Positions 1 through 8,460 of a stretch of 64,000 bases of DNA are shown here, in pieces. The translations under genes and the position numbers were made by a program. Position 1 is the stretch's first letter; every line of letters starts with the position of its first letter. The notes under the pieces were generated by a model. It searched no databases. It worked only from the letters and a program-made list of their open reading frames with translations, and was not told the origin of the DNA. Source of the stretch: Proluteimonas flavola (GTDB lineage Bacteria > Pseudomonadota > Gammaproteobacteria > Xanthomonadales > Xanthomonadaceae); the NCBI RefSeq assembly GCF_021191705.1, contig NZ_JAIWPU010000004.1, positions 1 through 64,000 on the forward strand. Direction: 5' to 3'.

Positions 1-264
1 CCCTATCCTGGTCCCGCCCGGGTCTCGCGGGTCCCCCCCCCCCCCCTCCCCCCCCCCCCCCCCCCCCCGCTCCCACAGAGCTTTTGCAAGTCCGAGACGA
101 AGCTACATCTCTGGCATCAGTTGATCGCTGGGATCTTGTTGTCTAGAGGCGCTGGATGACCAGCACTCCGCGCTGTTGTAGAGCGCTTCCGGCGTGCGCC
201 GGGATGACGATGGCTCGCGCTTTTCGTCTCGTCGGTCGGCATCCTGATTCGAACACGCGCCTTT
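1..264. other. Window edge, no gene; C-homopolymer and repeat fragments
   Basis: No supported gene. Positions 37-68 are almost pure C, broken by single Ts, as expected of a low-quality contig end. Positions 69-78 and about 190-210 carry ends of the dispersed repeats seen elsewhere in the window (GCTCCCACA, and GGCGTGCGCCGGGATGACG). Confidence 0.6.
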
Positions 265-900
265 CTACGGCCAGGCCGGCGGCGCAGCCTGCCACGCCGC
301 GAACACCTCGGCCAACGTCGCACGCTCCGCGTCGGTCCAGTCGGGCAGCAGCGTCGGGTAGCGCGCCGGATCGCTCCACAGCGCCGGTTCCGTCCGCACT
401 GCGGCGGCGTACCAGCGCACCGCTTCGTCGCGGCGGTCGGCCGACCACAGCGCGATTGCGAGCGTCGGCGGTGCCCACGAGGGACGCACCAGCCGGCCTT
501 CCAGTGCCTGCCACCACTGGTCCAGCGCATCCTCTGGATGGCCGCCGCGGTACAGGTCCCAGCCGTAATTCCAGTGCATCGTGCTGCGCAGGGGCGTACG
601 CGCCGACAGTGATGCGAGCGCCTGCGCGTACATCGCACGGCCGGTCGCTTCGCGCCCGCTGCGCATCAGTGCCTGCGCCAGTTGCGCGCGTGCCTGGTCG
701 GCATTGCGGGCGTTGCGGTCGATCAACTGCTTCAGCCGCGCATGCGTCTGGTCGTCGTCGCCGGCGATCGCGACGATCGGTGCAGTGGTCCGGGTGTCGT
801 TGTCGAAGTAGAACTCGGCCGGCGCCGGCAGCGTTTGCGCGAACGACGTCGACGCGTACAACAGACCCAGGCCGCACAGGCCGGCACGCAGGTATCCCAT
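265..900 (-). CDS. Exported TPR-like protein of unknown function
   Basis: This encodes 211 residues. The chosen ATG gives a clear Sec signal peptide (residues 1-21, cleavage after SFA-Q); longer in-frame starts would bury it. The mature part is alpha-helical, with Ala- and Trp-rich helix pairs resembling degenerate tetratricopeptide repeats (NYGWDLYRGGHPEDALDQWW, then WSADRRDEAVRWYAAAV). Such repeats usually bind proteins, so a periplasmic scaffold role is plausible but unproven. No catalytic motif is visible. It is on the same strand as the methyltransferase gene upstream, but 249 bp separate them, so it is probably transcribed on its own. Confidence 0.75.
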   Translation of the reverse strand: MGYLRAGLCGLGLLYASTSFAQTLPAPAEFYFDNDTRTTAPIVAIAGDDDQTHARLKQLIDRNARNADQARAQLAQALMRSGREATGRAMYAQALASLSARTPLRSTMHWNYGWDLYRGGHPEDALDQWWQALEGRLVRPSWAPPTLAIALWSADRRDEAVRWYAAAVRTEPALWSDPARYPTLLPDWTDAERATLAEVFAAWQAAPPAWP

Positions 901-1149
901 GTTCCTGTCCCCCGTATGTTTTGCACGTGTCGCGCGGATGACCGCGACATCCCCGGTCCGATTGTAGCCACGACGCGCGGCCAGCCGCGACCGGGTGGAC
1001 GGGTCACGCGATGACGGGGGCGGCGCATGCGCGGATGCCCGGAACATGATTTCGCGGCCGCCGGCCGGATGCGTCGACACGCATGCGGCTGCGGGGCCGC
1101 GATCCGCGGGGGGTGCGGTCGATCGCGATCGCGCGCAATCGGCGCGGTC

Positions 1150-1776
1150 TCAGCGCCGCCACACCAGGCAGCGGTTGTTCGACGGCATCGCGATGTCGTC
1201 CTGCAGGCGCAGGCCGATGCCCGATGCCAGTGCATCGACCGCTTCCAGATCGCGAATACCCGAACGCGGATCGCGTGCCTTGAGCCAGCCGTCGAAATCG
1301 CGGTTGCTGTCGCTGGTGTAGGCGCCGCCGACGTTGAACGGCCCGTAGACGACGCACGTCGCGCTGTCGGCAAGCGCCGTATGCAGACCGGCGAAGCACG
1401 CCTCGACGTCCGGCCAGCCCATGATGTGCAAGGTGTTCGCGGTGAACGCCGCATCGAACCGGCCGTCGGCGGCCGTGGACACCGGCCAGTCCGCCTGCGC
1501 GACATCGAGCGCTACGGGAGACGGCGTATTCGGCAGCGCCGCCTCGTCGAGCCAGGCCGCAATCCCCGACAGGTGCGCCGGGCGTTCCGAGGTCTGCCAG
1601 CGCAGCCACGGCATCGCCGCGGCGAAGTGCACCGCGTGCTGGCCCGTGCCGCTGCCGATCTCGAGCACCTGGCGACGGTGCTCGAACTGCGCGCGCAGGA
1701 CCTCGAGAATCGGCTCGCGGTTGCGATCGCACGCGGGCGCAAACGGTGTGTCGCGGGGGGGCTGCGGTGTCGTCAT
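1150..1776 (-). CDS. DUF938 SAM-dependent methyltransferase-like protein
   Basis: This encodes 208 residues of the DUF938 family, a class I methyltransferase fold. The SAM-binding motif LEIGSGTGQHA is near residues 38-48, followed by the family signatures TANTLHIMGW and GPFNVGGAYTSDSN. The true substrate of the family is not established. An ATG at 1776 was preferred to the in-frame GTG at 1785. The gene begins 36 bp after the DUF3253 gene on the same strand, downstream of egtB and egtD, so it may belong to that transcription unit. Confidence 0.85.
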   Translation of the reverse strand: MTTPQPPRDTPFAPACDRNREPILEVLRAQFEHRRQVLEIGSGTGQHAVHFAAAMPWLRWQTSERPAHLSGIAAWLDEAALPNTPSPVALDVAQADWPVSTAADGRFDAAFTANTLHIMGWPDVEACFAGLHTALADSATCVVYGPFNVGGAYTSDSNRDFDGWLKARDPRSGIRDLEAVDALASGIGLRLQDDIAMPSNNRCLVWRR

Positions 1777-1812
1777 GCGCGACACGATACGGCACGCGAT
1801 CGCGCGCGCCCG

Positions 1813-2097
1813 TCAGTCGATCGGGGTGTCGTCGTTCCAGCGTGGGCCACGCCGCAACCGGATCGGTCCGGAGATCGGCACTTCGGGATCGAGCACGACA
1901 TCCGACTGCGTGATCCGGATGACGCCATCCGCCGCGAGCGCAACCGCAACGCGGCGTACATCCGGCATCGCGTCGCGCCAGGCATCCTCGGGAGACAGGC
2001 GTCGCGCGACTTCGGACGGGCAGATGGATGCATCGGGCGCCCGTACATCCAGCAGCGTGCGGATGTCCGCCGCGATGCGCGCGTCGTCGGACGTCAC
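1813..2097 (-). CDS. DUF3253 family protein
   Basis: This encodes 94 residues and starts at a GTG four bases after the egtD stop codon. The sequence (SPSEVARRL-like PSEVARRLSP, AWRDAMPDVRRVA, ADGVIRITQ) matches the DUF3253 family, a small winged-helix-like domain often found with methyltransferase or ergothioneine genes. The C-terminus (SGPIRLRRG) is also typical. The tight spacing suggests translational coupling to egtD. The function is unknown; a regulatory or accessory role in the thiol pathway is only a guess. Confidence 0.75.
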   Translation of the reverse strand: MTSDDARIAADIRTLLDVRAPDASICPSEVARRLSPEDAWRDAMPDVRRVAVALAADGVIRITQSDVVLDPEVPISGPIRLRRGPRWNDDTPID

Positions 2098-2101
2098 CGG
2101 C

Positions 2102-3085
2102 TCAGGCCGGTTGCAGCAGCCGCAGGCCGAAGCTGTCGCTGTCGTCGTTCCAGCCATGCGTGACACGCAGGCCGGCCTGCGCCGCGAGCGCGGAGAACGA
2201 CGCGTCGGTGTACTTCTGGCTGATCTCGACGTGCATGGCCTCGCCCTCGGCGAAATCGAACGCGTGATCGCCGATCCGCACCGTCTGCGCGCGTTCGCTG
2301 ACCAGGCTCGTTTCGATCCGCATGCGGTCGCGCGCGTACGTCGCACGATGGCGGAACCCGTCGGCGTCGAAATCGCTGCCGATCTCGCGGTTGAGCCGCG
2401 TCAGCAGATTCAGCGTGAAGGCCGCTGTGACGCCGGCCGGATCGTTGTAGGCGGCCTCGATGATCGCCGGATCCTTGTCCAGATCGATGCCGATCAACGC
2501 GCAGCCCGTGTCGCCCATCGTGCCGCGCATCGAGCGCAGCAGGCGCACGGCCTCGTCGTCGGAGAAGTTGCCCAGCGTCGAGCCCGGAAAGAACACCAAG
2601 GTGCGGTGCGCGCGACGGTCGGCGCGCGGCAGCGGCACCGGGCGGGTAAAGTCCGCGCATACCGGCAGCATCTGCACGTCGGGAAAGTGCTGGCCGAGCC
2701 GGGTCACGCTGTCCATCAACGCGGTGCGCGAGATCTCGATGGGCGTGTAGGCCACAGGCGCGACGAGGCCTTCGAGCAGCAGTTCGGTCTTGCGCCCGCT
2801 GCCGCTGCCGAACTCGACCACGTGCACGCCGTCGCCGATCGCCTGCGCGATCGACGGCATCTGCGCTTCCATCAGCGCCAGTTCGACACGCGTGAGGTAG
2901 TACTCGGGCTGGCGCGTGATCGCCTCGAACAGGCGCGAGCCTTCGGCGTCGTAGAAATACTTCGACGGCAAGGTCCTGGGCGTGCGCGACAGGCCGGCGA
3001 TCGCATCGGCGGCGATGTCGTCGGGCTGCGGACGCAGATCGGTCAGCGCGGCCTGCGCGCGGGCGCGGGCGATGGCGGCATTCAT
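2102..3085 (-). CDS. egtD: L-histidine N-alpha-methyltransferase EgtD
   Basis: EgtD trimethylates the alpha-amino group of L-histidine with three SAM to give hercynine, the first step of ergothioneine synthesis in the cytoplasm. The 327 residues fit the family. The N-terminal signature YFYDAEGSRLFE is at residues 43-54, the SAM loop EFGSGSG at 91-97, then FFPGSTLGNF and the C-terminal MHVEISQKYT. Its ATG overlaps the egtB stop codon in an ATGA, so the two are translated as one unit with egtB first. No egtA, egtC or egtE lies nearby, so the remaining steps must be encoded elsewhere. Confidence 0.95.
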   Translation of the reverse strand: MNAAIARARAQAALTDLRPQPDDIAADAIAGLSRTPRTLPSKYFYDAEGSRLFEAITRQPEYYLTRVELALMEAQMPSIAQAIGDGVHVVEFGSGSGRKTELLLEGLVAPVAYTPIEISRTALMDSVTRLGQHFPDVQMLPVCADFTRPVPLPRADRRAHRTLVFFPGSTLGNFSDDEAVRLLRSMRGTMGDTGCALIGIDLDKDPAIIEAAYNDPAGVTAAFTLNLLTRLNREIGSDFDADGFRHRATYARDRMRIETSLVSERAQTVRIGDHAFDFAEGEAMHVEISQKYTDASFSALAAQAGLRVTHGWNDDSDSFGLRLLQPA

Positions 3086-4383
3086 GCGGAATCCTTGGCC
3101 AGGCGCAGACCGGCGAACTGCCATCGCGCATCGGAGGGAAAGAAATTGCGGTAGCTGGCGCGCACATGGTCGGCGGAGGTCGCGCAGCTGCCGCCGCGCA
3201 GCACCCATTGCGCATCCATGAACTTGCCGTTGTATTCGCCCAGCGTGCCGGGCCACGGCCGGTAGCCGGGATAGGCGGTGTAGGCGCTGGACGTCCATTC
3301 CCAGACATCGCCGAACATCTGCTGCAGGCCGGTCGACGCGGTTGCCGGCGCGCAGGGATGCAACCGGCCGCTGTCGACGAAATTGCCGTCCACCGGCAGC
3401 GGGGCCGCTGCCCGTTCCCACTCGAACTCGGTCGGCAGGCGCGCACCGGCCCAGCGCGCGAACGCGTCCGCCTCGTAGTAGCTCAGATGGCATACCGGCG
3501 CTTCGAGATCGAGCGCGCACCAGCCACCGAGCGTGAACTCGGCATCGCAGCCCTCGTTCCAGTACAGCGGTCGCGTCCAGCCGCGCGCACGCACCGTGTC
3601 CCAGCCCGCGCTGAGCCACGCGCCCGCAGTGCGATAGCCGCCGTCTTCGATGAAGGCCAGGAACTCGGCATTGCTGACCGGTCGGCTCGCCAGCGCATGC
3701 GCGGGCACCAGCACGCGATGGCGCGGCGATTCGTTGTCGTAGGCGAAGCCGGCATCGCCGGGCCATGCGGCATGGCCGGTTTCGATGATCGACTCCTGGC
3801 GTGCGATCCAGTTGAGCGCTGCCGTGCTGCCGCCGGCACGCGGCAGATCGTCGCGATACGCGGGATGGAGCGGATTGCTGAAGAACGCATGCTTGATGTC
3901 GGTCAGCAGCAGCTCCTGGTGTTGCTGCTCGTGCTGCAGGCCGAGTTCGACGATGTCGAGCAGCCGCGCATCGAGATCGCCGCGCTGCAGTCGCGTCCGC
4001 ATGCGCGTCTCGACCGTGTCGCGGTAATCGCAGACCTGTGCGAGCGTGGGTCGCGACAGCACGCCGCGCCGCGGCCGCGCGTGCATCGGTCCGGCGCTCT
4101 GGTAATAGCTGTTGAACAGGTAATCCCAGGCGGGATCGAAGGGCGTGTACGGGCCGCCGTCGGCGAGCACGAAACGCTCGAAAAACCAGGTGGTGTGGGC
4201 AAGATGCCATTTGGCGGGGCTGGCGTCTTCCATGCTCTGCACCATCGCGTCCTCGGCGCCGATCGGCGCGGCGAGCGCCGCGCTGCGGCCGCGCACGGCA
4301 TCGAACCGCTGCGCGAGCCAGCGGCATCGCGCGTCGACATCGCCGGCTCCGGAGGAGGGCGGAACAGGATCATGCAGCGCCAT
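3082..4383 (-). CDS. egtB: Hercynine oxygenase (sulfoxide synthase) EgtB
   Basis: EgtB is a non-haem iron enzyme that joins hercynine to a thiol (gamma-glutamylcysteine or cysteine) with O2 to form the sulfoxide precursor of ergothioneine. The 433 residues contain an N-terminal DinB-like domain with WHLAHTTWFFE (about 59-69) and the iron motif HEQQHQE (151-157). The C-terminal formylglycine-generating-enzyme-like domain has GDVWEWTSSAY and the ending LRGGSCATSADHVRASYRNF. With no egtA or egtC in the window, the thiol donor cannot be assigned. It is the promoter-proximal gene of the cluster, with the lipoprotein gene at 4585 divergent. Confidence 0.95.
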   Translation of the reverse strand: MALHDPVPPSSGAGDVDARCRWLAQRFDAVRGRSAALAAPIGAEDAMVQSMEDASPAKWHLAHTTWFFERFVLADGGPYTPFDPAWDYLFNSYYQSAGPMHARPRRGVLSRPTLAQVCDYRDTVETRMRTRLQRGDLDARLLDIVELGLQHEQQHQELLLTDIKHAFFSNPLHPAYRDDLPRAGGSTAALNWIARQESIIETGHAAWPGDAGFAYDNESPRHRVLVPAHALASRPVSNAEFLAFIEDGGYRTAGAWLSAGWDTVRARGWTRPLYWNEGCDAEFTLGGWCALDLEAPVCHLSYYEADAFARWAGARLPTEFEWERAAAPLPVDGNFVDSGRLHPCAPATASTGLQQMFGDVWEWTSSAYTAYPGYRPWPGTLGEYNGKFMDAQWVLRGGSCATSADHVRASYRNFFPSDARWQFAGLRLAKDSA

Positions 4384-4584
4384 CGGGCAAGTCTTCGGTC
4401 CGCTGCGTGACGGTGCTGTCGTCGATGCGCGCTCGACGAGCGCGCCGATTCACGCATGCGCCATTTCCTTGAACGACAGCATGGGGATGGCTGGCGAATA
4501 ACGGAATTTCTACGAAGAGAACGACGCCGGGACCACACGTGCAGGGCGACACTGCGGACCAACATCCATGCAAGGAGTCATCCC

Positions 4585-4893
4585 ATGCGACGTATCGCTT
4601 TACCGCTGGTGGCTGCGATGGCCTTCGCGTTCACGGCCTGCAGCAACGACCCGCCGCCGCCGGATGTCCCGCCCATGGACCCGGCCCCGATCAACGACCC
4701 GGCGACACCGCCGGTGGACCCGTCGACCGACCCGATGAATCCGCCGCCGACCGATCCCACCTCGCCGACGCCGACCGACCCGACCATGCCGCCGCCGACG
4801 GATCCGATGACGCAACCGCCGACCGATCCGACCACCACGCCGCCGGCGACCCCACCGATCGAGGGTGGCGGCACCACGACCGGCGGTACCTGA
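4585..4893 (+). CDS. Small lipoprotein with a Pro/Asp/Thr repeat tail
   Basis: This encodes 102 residues. The start has a good ribosome site (AAGGAG, 8 bases upstream). Residues 1-20 form a lipoprotein signal with lipobox FTAC. The rest is low complexity: repeats of DPxxPP, (P)PTDPT and PPTDPM built only from Pro, Asp, Thr, Met, Ser and Asn, ending in a Gly/Thr tail. This suggests an extended, negatively charged stalk anchored in the outer or inner membrane. No function is known. A strong terminator follows about 100 bp downstream. Confidence 0.7.
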   Translation: MRRIALPLVAAMAFAFTACSNDPPPPDVPPMDPAPINDPATPPVDPSTDPMNPPPTDPTSPTPTDPTMPPPTDPMTQPPTDPTTTPPATPPIEGGGTTTGGT

Positions 4894-4994
4894 TCGACGC
4901 GAGTCCATACGAAACATGCCGTGCCCATGAGACCGGTCCGACGTCGCTGACGTCAGCGCTCCCCGGCGCACTCTCTCTCCGACCGGTTCCAGTT

Positions 4995-5032
4995 GCCGTC
5001 CGCCCCTTCCCCGGGCGGGCGGCTTTTTCTTG
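4995..5032 (+). terminator. Rho-independent terminator
   Basis: An 11-bp stem (4995-5005 with 5013-5023, one G-U pair) has a 7-base loop and is followed by TTTTTCTT. It lies about 100 bp after the small lipoprotein gene and fits its transcript end. Confidence 0.85.
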
Positions 5033-5048
5033 TCGACGGTCATGGTTC

Positions 5049-5117
5049 TGTGGGCGCGCGCTCGCGCGCGATGAGCTTTGCCGGGAACGCCCCATCGCGC
5101 GCAAGCGCGCTCCCACA
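5049..5117. repeat. Dispersed GTGGGAGC-type inverted repeat
   Basis: The outer arms TGTGGGCGCGCGC and GCGCGCTCCCACA pair around a core with a second inverted segment (GCGCGATG and CATCGCGC). The same family recurs between mlaF and mlaE at 61128-61259, and one end is at the window start. Confidence 0.7.
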
Positions 5118-5139
5118 AGCGCTCCCGCGCGGGCAGCCG

Positions 5140-5772
5140 CTATCCGGCTGCTGGCCAGGACGCGCCACGGTACGTCGCCACGTGCGCGAGCGCGAGCAGG
5201 GCGTGGTCCTCGTGCGTGTCGCCGTGCGCATGGACTTCGCGGTATGCGGCTAGGTCGTAGCGCTCACTCACCCGCCGGACTTTCTCGTCAGCCACGCATT
5301 GCGCTCCGGCATAGCGACCGGTCATGCGATCACCGTCGCTTTCGAGCGACGAGCAGACGAGTTCGAGGCCCTGCGCCTCGCACCAAGGTGCGAGATAGAC
5401 ATCGAAGCCACCGGACACGACGACGATGGTGTCGCCCTGCGCGCGATGGGCATCGAGACGCGCCTGCATCTCCGGCCGCACCAGCGCCGGCAACACCGTG
5501 GCCGCGAAGCGGCGGCCGGCGTCTTCGACGGTCGCACGCGGCAGACCGCCGAATGCATAGCGGATCAGCAGGGTGCGCAGCGCGTGCACCGGCAGCAGCT
5601 TGAGCTTGTAGGCCAGCACCGGCAGCACGAACAGCAGCGTGCCGACGTGCAGGCGTCGCGGCGGTGTGGCGAAGCGCAGGAAGTCCGGCAATGTCTCGCG
5701 TGTGGTGATGGTGCCGTCGAAATCGAACAGCGCCAGCACCGGACGCGGGTCGTGCGTATCGCGCACGCTCAT
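5140..5772 (-). CDS. HAD-IB family phosphatase (PgpC/SerB-like)
   Basis: This encodes 210 residues of the haloacid dehalogenase superfamily, subclass IB. Motif I FDFDGTITTRE (Asp nucleophile and general acid) is near residues 14-24. Motif II is VVVSGGFDVYL, the motif III lysine is in VADEKVRRV, and motif IV is HGDTHEDHALL. The hydrophobic insert after motif I (GTLLFVLPVLAYKLKLL) resembles phosphatidylglycerophosphatase C-type proteins, so a membrane-associated phosphatase is possible. The substrate cannot be read from sequence. Its ATG overlaps the stop codon of the MAPEG gene (ATGA), so the two form an operon. Confidence 0.85.
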   Translation of the reverse strand: MSVRDTHDPRPVLALFDFDGTITTRETLPDFLRFATPPRRLHVGTLLFVLPVLAYKLKLLPVHALRTLLIRYAFGGLPRATVEDAGRRFAATVLPALVRPEMQARLDAHRAQGDTIVVVSGGFDVYLAPWCEAQGLELVCSSLESDGDRMTGRYAGAQCVADEKVRRVSERYDLAAYREVHAHGDTHEDHALLALAHVATYRGASWPAAG

Positions 5773-6164
5773 GCGATCGACAGCGCCGCCTGCGCGATCA
5801 GCGCGACCACGCAGCCGAGCGCCGCGAACCACGCGAGACTGCGCAGCCAGGCGACGTCCGCGACGTAGGCGATGCCGTGCAGCAGCCGCAGCACGACGAA
5901 TGCGATGCCCAGCATTGCGATGCGGTCATGCGCCACGCCGGCGAGCTGCGCCAGCACCACGCCCGCGGCGAACGGCGCGAACGCCTCCAGCGCATTGAGA
6001 TGCGCGTTGTAGGCCCGCTTCAATCGCGGATGGTCCTGCCGCGCGATCCAGCCCCGCGGATCGCGGTTGTCGTAGCGCGGCACCGACGCCTTCGCGAGCG
6101 CGACCCAGCAGTAGGGCAGCAGCGCGGCGATCAGCACGCACCAGTAGGCGGTGGAGAGCGTCAT
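5769..6164 (-). CDS. MAPEG family membrane protein
   Basis: This encodes 131 residues with four hydrophobic segments (about 5-25, 57-75, 80-99, 105-128). The MAPEG hallmark RAYNAHLNALEAFAPF lies at the end of the first cytoplasmic loop, preceded by NRDPRGW, as in the bacterial members. MAPEG proteins include membrane glutathione transferases, but most bacterial members have no assigned substrate. It is the first gene of a two-gene operon with the HAD phosphatase (4-base overlap). Confidence 0.85.
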   Translation of the reverse strand: MTLSTAYWCVLIAALLPYCWVALAKASVPRYDNRDPRGWIARQDHPRLKRAYNAHLNALEAFAPFAAGVVLAQLAGVAHDRIAMLGIAFVVLRLLHGIAYVADVAWLRSLAWFAALGCVVALIAQAALSIA

Positions 6165-6238
6165 CGGATGGTTCCGTGGATTGCGATTGGTGGCTTATCG
6201 CATAGCGGTGTGCACTCTGTCGCCGCTGTAATGCTTGA

Positions 6239-6266
6239 AGCCCTCCCCCGTGGACGTGGGAGGGCT
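6239..6266. repeat. Short copy of the GCCCTCCC intergenic repeat
   Basis: The 9-bp arms AGCCCTCCC and GGGAGGGCT enclose a 10-base loop. It is the same family as the paired elements at 14801, 19526 and 52541, and lies directly beyond the M28 peptidase terminator. Confidence 0.6.
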
Positions 6267-6269
6267 AAG

Positions 6270-6299
6270 AAAAAAGGCGGCGACATCACTGTCGCCGCC
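6270..6299 (-). terminator. Rho-independent terminator of the M28 peptidase gene
   Basis: A perfect 10-bp stem (6276-6285 with 6290-6299) with loop TCAC is followed on the minus strand by six T. It lies 29 bp past the peptidase stop codon. Confidence 0.9.
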
Positions 6300-6327
6300 C
6301 TCGTATCACGTGCTGACAAGCGAGGCC

Positions 6328-8025
6328 TTACGGCGTGCCACCCGCTTCGCTGCGCATCTGGTCGCGCGCGGCCTTGAAGGGGTTGCCCTCGTACCAGTTC
6401 GGCCACTGGCCGTCGTCGGCCAGCGTACGCCCCACGCCGTACAGCGCTTCGAGATCCTGCACCACGCCGTCGAGGTTCCAGTCCGGGTTGTATTCGTCGC
6501 TGGGCTGGTGATAGCGCTTGGCGTAGTCGTCGGTCGCGGCCTTGCCACCGGCGGTGCCGCCGTCGACGAGATCGTTGCCGCCCTTCGCGTACAGCGCCGG
6601 CACGCCGGCCTTGGCGAAGTTGAAGTGGTCGGAGCGGAAGTAGAAACCACCGGCCGTGTTGCCTTCCTCGACCAGGGTGCGGCTCTGCTGGGTGGCGTAG
6701 GTTTCGAGGATGTCCTCGAGTTCCGAGTTGCCCTTGCCGGTGACCACGAAATCGCGCGACGGACCGGCTACGCTCATCGCGTCGAGGTTGATCACGCCGA
6801 CCGTCTGCGCCAGGCCGATGCTCGGCTGCGCCACGTAGTACTTGCTGCCCAGCAGGCCCGACTCCTCGAGCGTGACCGCCAGGAACACCAGCGAGCGCTT
6901 CGGCTTCGGTTCGCTGGTGGCGAACTTCTCGGCGATCTCGATGATGCCGGCCACGCCGGTCGCATTGTCGATCGCGCCGTTGTAGATCGTGTCGCCCTCG
7001 CCCTCGTGCTTGCCGAGGTGATCCCAGTGCGCGAGATAGAGGATCGCTTCGTCCGGCGCCTCGGTGCCCGGCAGGATGCCGATCACGTTGCGCGAGCTCT
7101 TCTCGGCGATCGTGCTCTTGAGATCGAAACCGACCGTCGCGTTGAGCGGCACCGGCTTGAAGTCGCGCGTGTTGGCGGCCTTGATCTGCGCGTCGAGATC
7201 GAGACCGGCTTCGGCGAACAGCTGCCTGGCCACGTCGCCGGTGATCCAGCCCTGCGCCGGCAGGCGCGGTTCCGGATCGTCCTCGGCACGCAGGTCGAAC
7301 TGCGCGCCCGACCAGGAATTCTTCACCACGTCCCAGCCGTACGAGGCGCCGGGCGTGTCGTGGATGATGAGCGCGGCCACCGCGCCCTTGCGCGCGGCTT
7401 CCTCGAACTTGTAGGTCCAGCGACCGTAGTAGGTCATCTTCTCGCCGTCGAACAGCGTCGCGTCGTTGGCGTGGAAGCCCGGATCGTTGACCAGCATCAC
7501 GACGGTCTTGCCCTTGAGATCCAGACCGGCGTAGTCGTTCCAGTTCTGCTCCGGCGCATCGACGCCGTAGCCGACGAACACCAGCTCGCTGTCGGCGACG
7601 TTGATCTCAGCTTGGCCGGTGCGCGTGCCGATCACCATCTCGTCGCCGAACTTGAGCTCACGCGTCCCTGCGCTGCTCTGCAGGCGCAGCACGGTGGACG
7701 GATCGGCGGTGGTCTCGACCATCGGCACCGTCTGGTACCAGTCGTTGTTGTCGCCGCCCGGTTGCAGGCCGATGCGCTCGAACTGCGCCTTGATGTACTC
7801 GACCGTCCGGTCTTCGCCGGCGGTGCCGGGCGCGCGTCCCTCGAATTCGTCGGACGCCAGCACGCGCACCATTTCGCCGAAATCGCCGGCGGTGATGTCG
7901 GGCGAGAACGTGTGGGCCGCCTGGGCGTCGGGCGGCGTGGCCGCATCCGGCGCGGCGGTCTTGTCGCCGCACGCGGCGAGCACCAGCGCAGCCGGCAGCG
8001 CCAGCAGCAGAAGGGGTTTGCGCAT
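6328..8025 (-). CDS. M28 family zinc metallopeptidase lipoprotein
   Basis: This encodes 565 residues, probably an outer-membrane or periplasmic aminopeptidase of the M28 (transferrin receptor/peptidase Q) clan. A lipoprotein signal occupies residues 1-19 (lipobox VLAAC). A protease-associated domain covers about 140-290. The catalytic domain carries the two-zinc ligands: H333 and D335 (LAHWDHLG), D353 (GAIDNATG), E387/E388 (TLEESG), D415 (NLDAM) and the late His in RYHQPSDEY. All ligands appear present, so it should be active. The start was chosen at MRKPLLL because it opens the signal peptide and has a purine-rich site upstream. It has its own terminator. Confidence 0.92.
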   Translation of the reverse strand: MRKPLLLLALPAALVLAACGDKTAAPDAATPPDAQAAHTFSPDITAGDFGEMVRVLASDEFEGRAPGTAGEDRTVEYIKAQFERIGLQPGGDNNDWYQTVPMVETTADPSTVLRLQSSAGTRELKFGDEMVIGTRTGQAEINVADSELVFVGYGVDAPEQNWNDYAGLDLKGKTVVMLVNDPGFHANDATLFDGEKMTYYGRWTYKFEEAARKGAVAALIIHDTPGASYGWDVVKNSWSGAQFDLRAEDDPEPRLPAQGWITGDVARQLFAEAGLDLDAQIKAANTRDFKPVPLNATVGFDLKSTIAEKSSRNVIGILPGTEAPDEAILYLAHWDHLGKHEGEGDTIYNGAIDNATGVAGIIEIAEKFATSEPKPKRSLVFLAVTLEESGLLGSKYYVAQPSIGLAQTVGVINLDAMSVAGPSRDFVVTGKGNSELEDILETYATQQSRTLVEEGNTAGGFYFRSDHFNFAKAGVPALYAKGGNDLVDGGTAGGKAATDDYAKRYHQPSDEYNPDWNLDGVVQDLEALYGVGRTLADDGQWPNWYEGNPFKAARDQMRSEAGGTP

Positions 8026-8460
8026 CCTGGAATCTCCGAAACATCGTGGAGGCCGCACTATACGTGCGTTCAGGGGGCGATGCTTTTGCGCGGACCAATG
8101 TGCGCTGTGTCGTGCAGCGTGATGCAGATTGCAGGCGGAGCAGAGCGGCTTTGGCTGCGCGATAGGTAAGCCCCTTCCCTTTGGAGTGAGGCGGCACGCT
8201 TGCGAGCCATCGGCTCGCGTGTCGACGAACGCCCTCGCGCCAGTGCAAGAGCCGGGCCGCGGAGGTTGAGGTGAGGGTGCTTTTCGGGCTCCATGCGTAA
8301 AACTCAGCCCTCACCCGAAGCGCTGCGCGCTTCGACCCCGGATCACGTCCGGGGCAGGCTCTCTCCCGGAGGGAGAGGTGTCTGTTTCCTGCGATCTGCA
8401 ACGCGCCGCGACATCTATCGAGCGCGCGGAACGTTGATACGCGATGTGGCGGTACGCCCC
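8026..8460. other. Intergenic stretch with dispersed repeats, no gene seen
   Basis: No convincing reading frame is present. It holds a copy of the CCCCGGA-loop-TCCGGGG palindrome (8336-8354) that also occurs inside recC, and a small hairpin TCTCCCGGAGGGAGA (8361-8375). The minus-strand promoter of the M28 peptidase must lie at the left end, but no clear boxes could be assigned. Confidence 0.5.

Noticed and set aside
37-68. Long C homopolymer at the window start
   Set aside because: It is at the edge and broken only by single Ts, as expected for low-quality contig ends; no biological claim is made.
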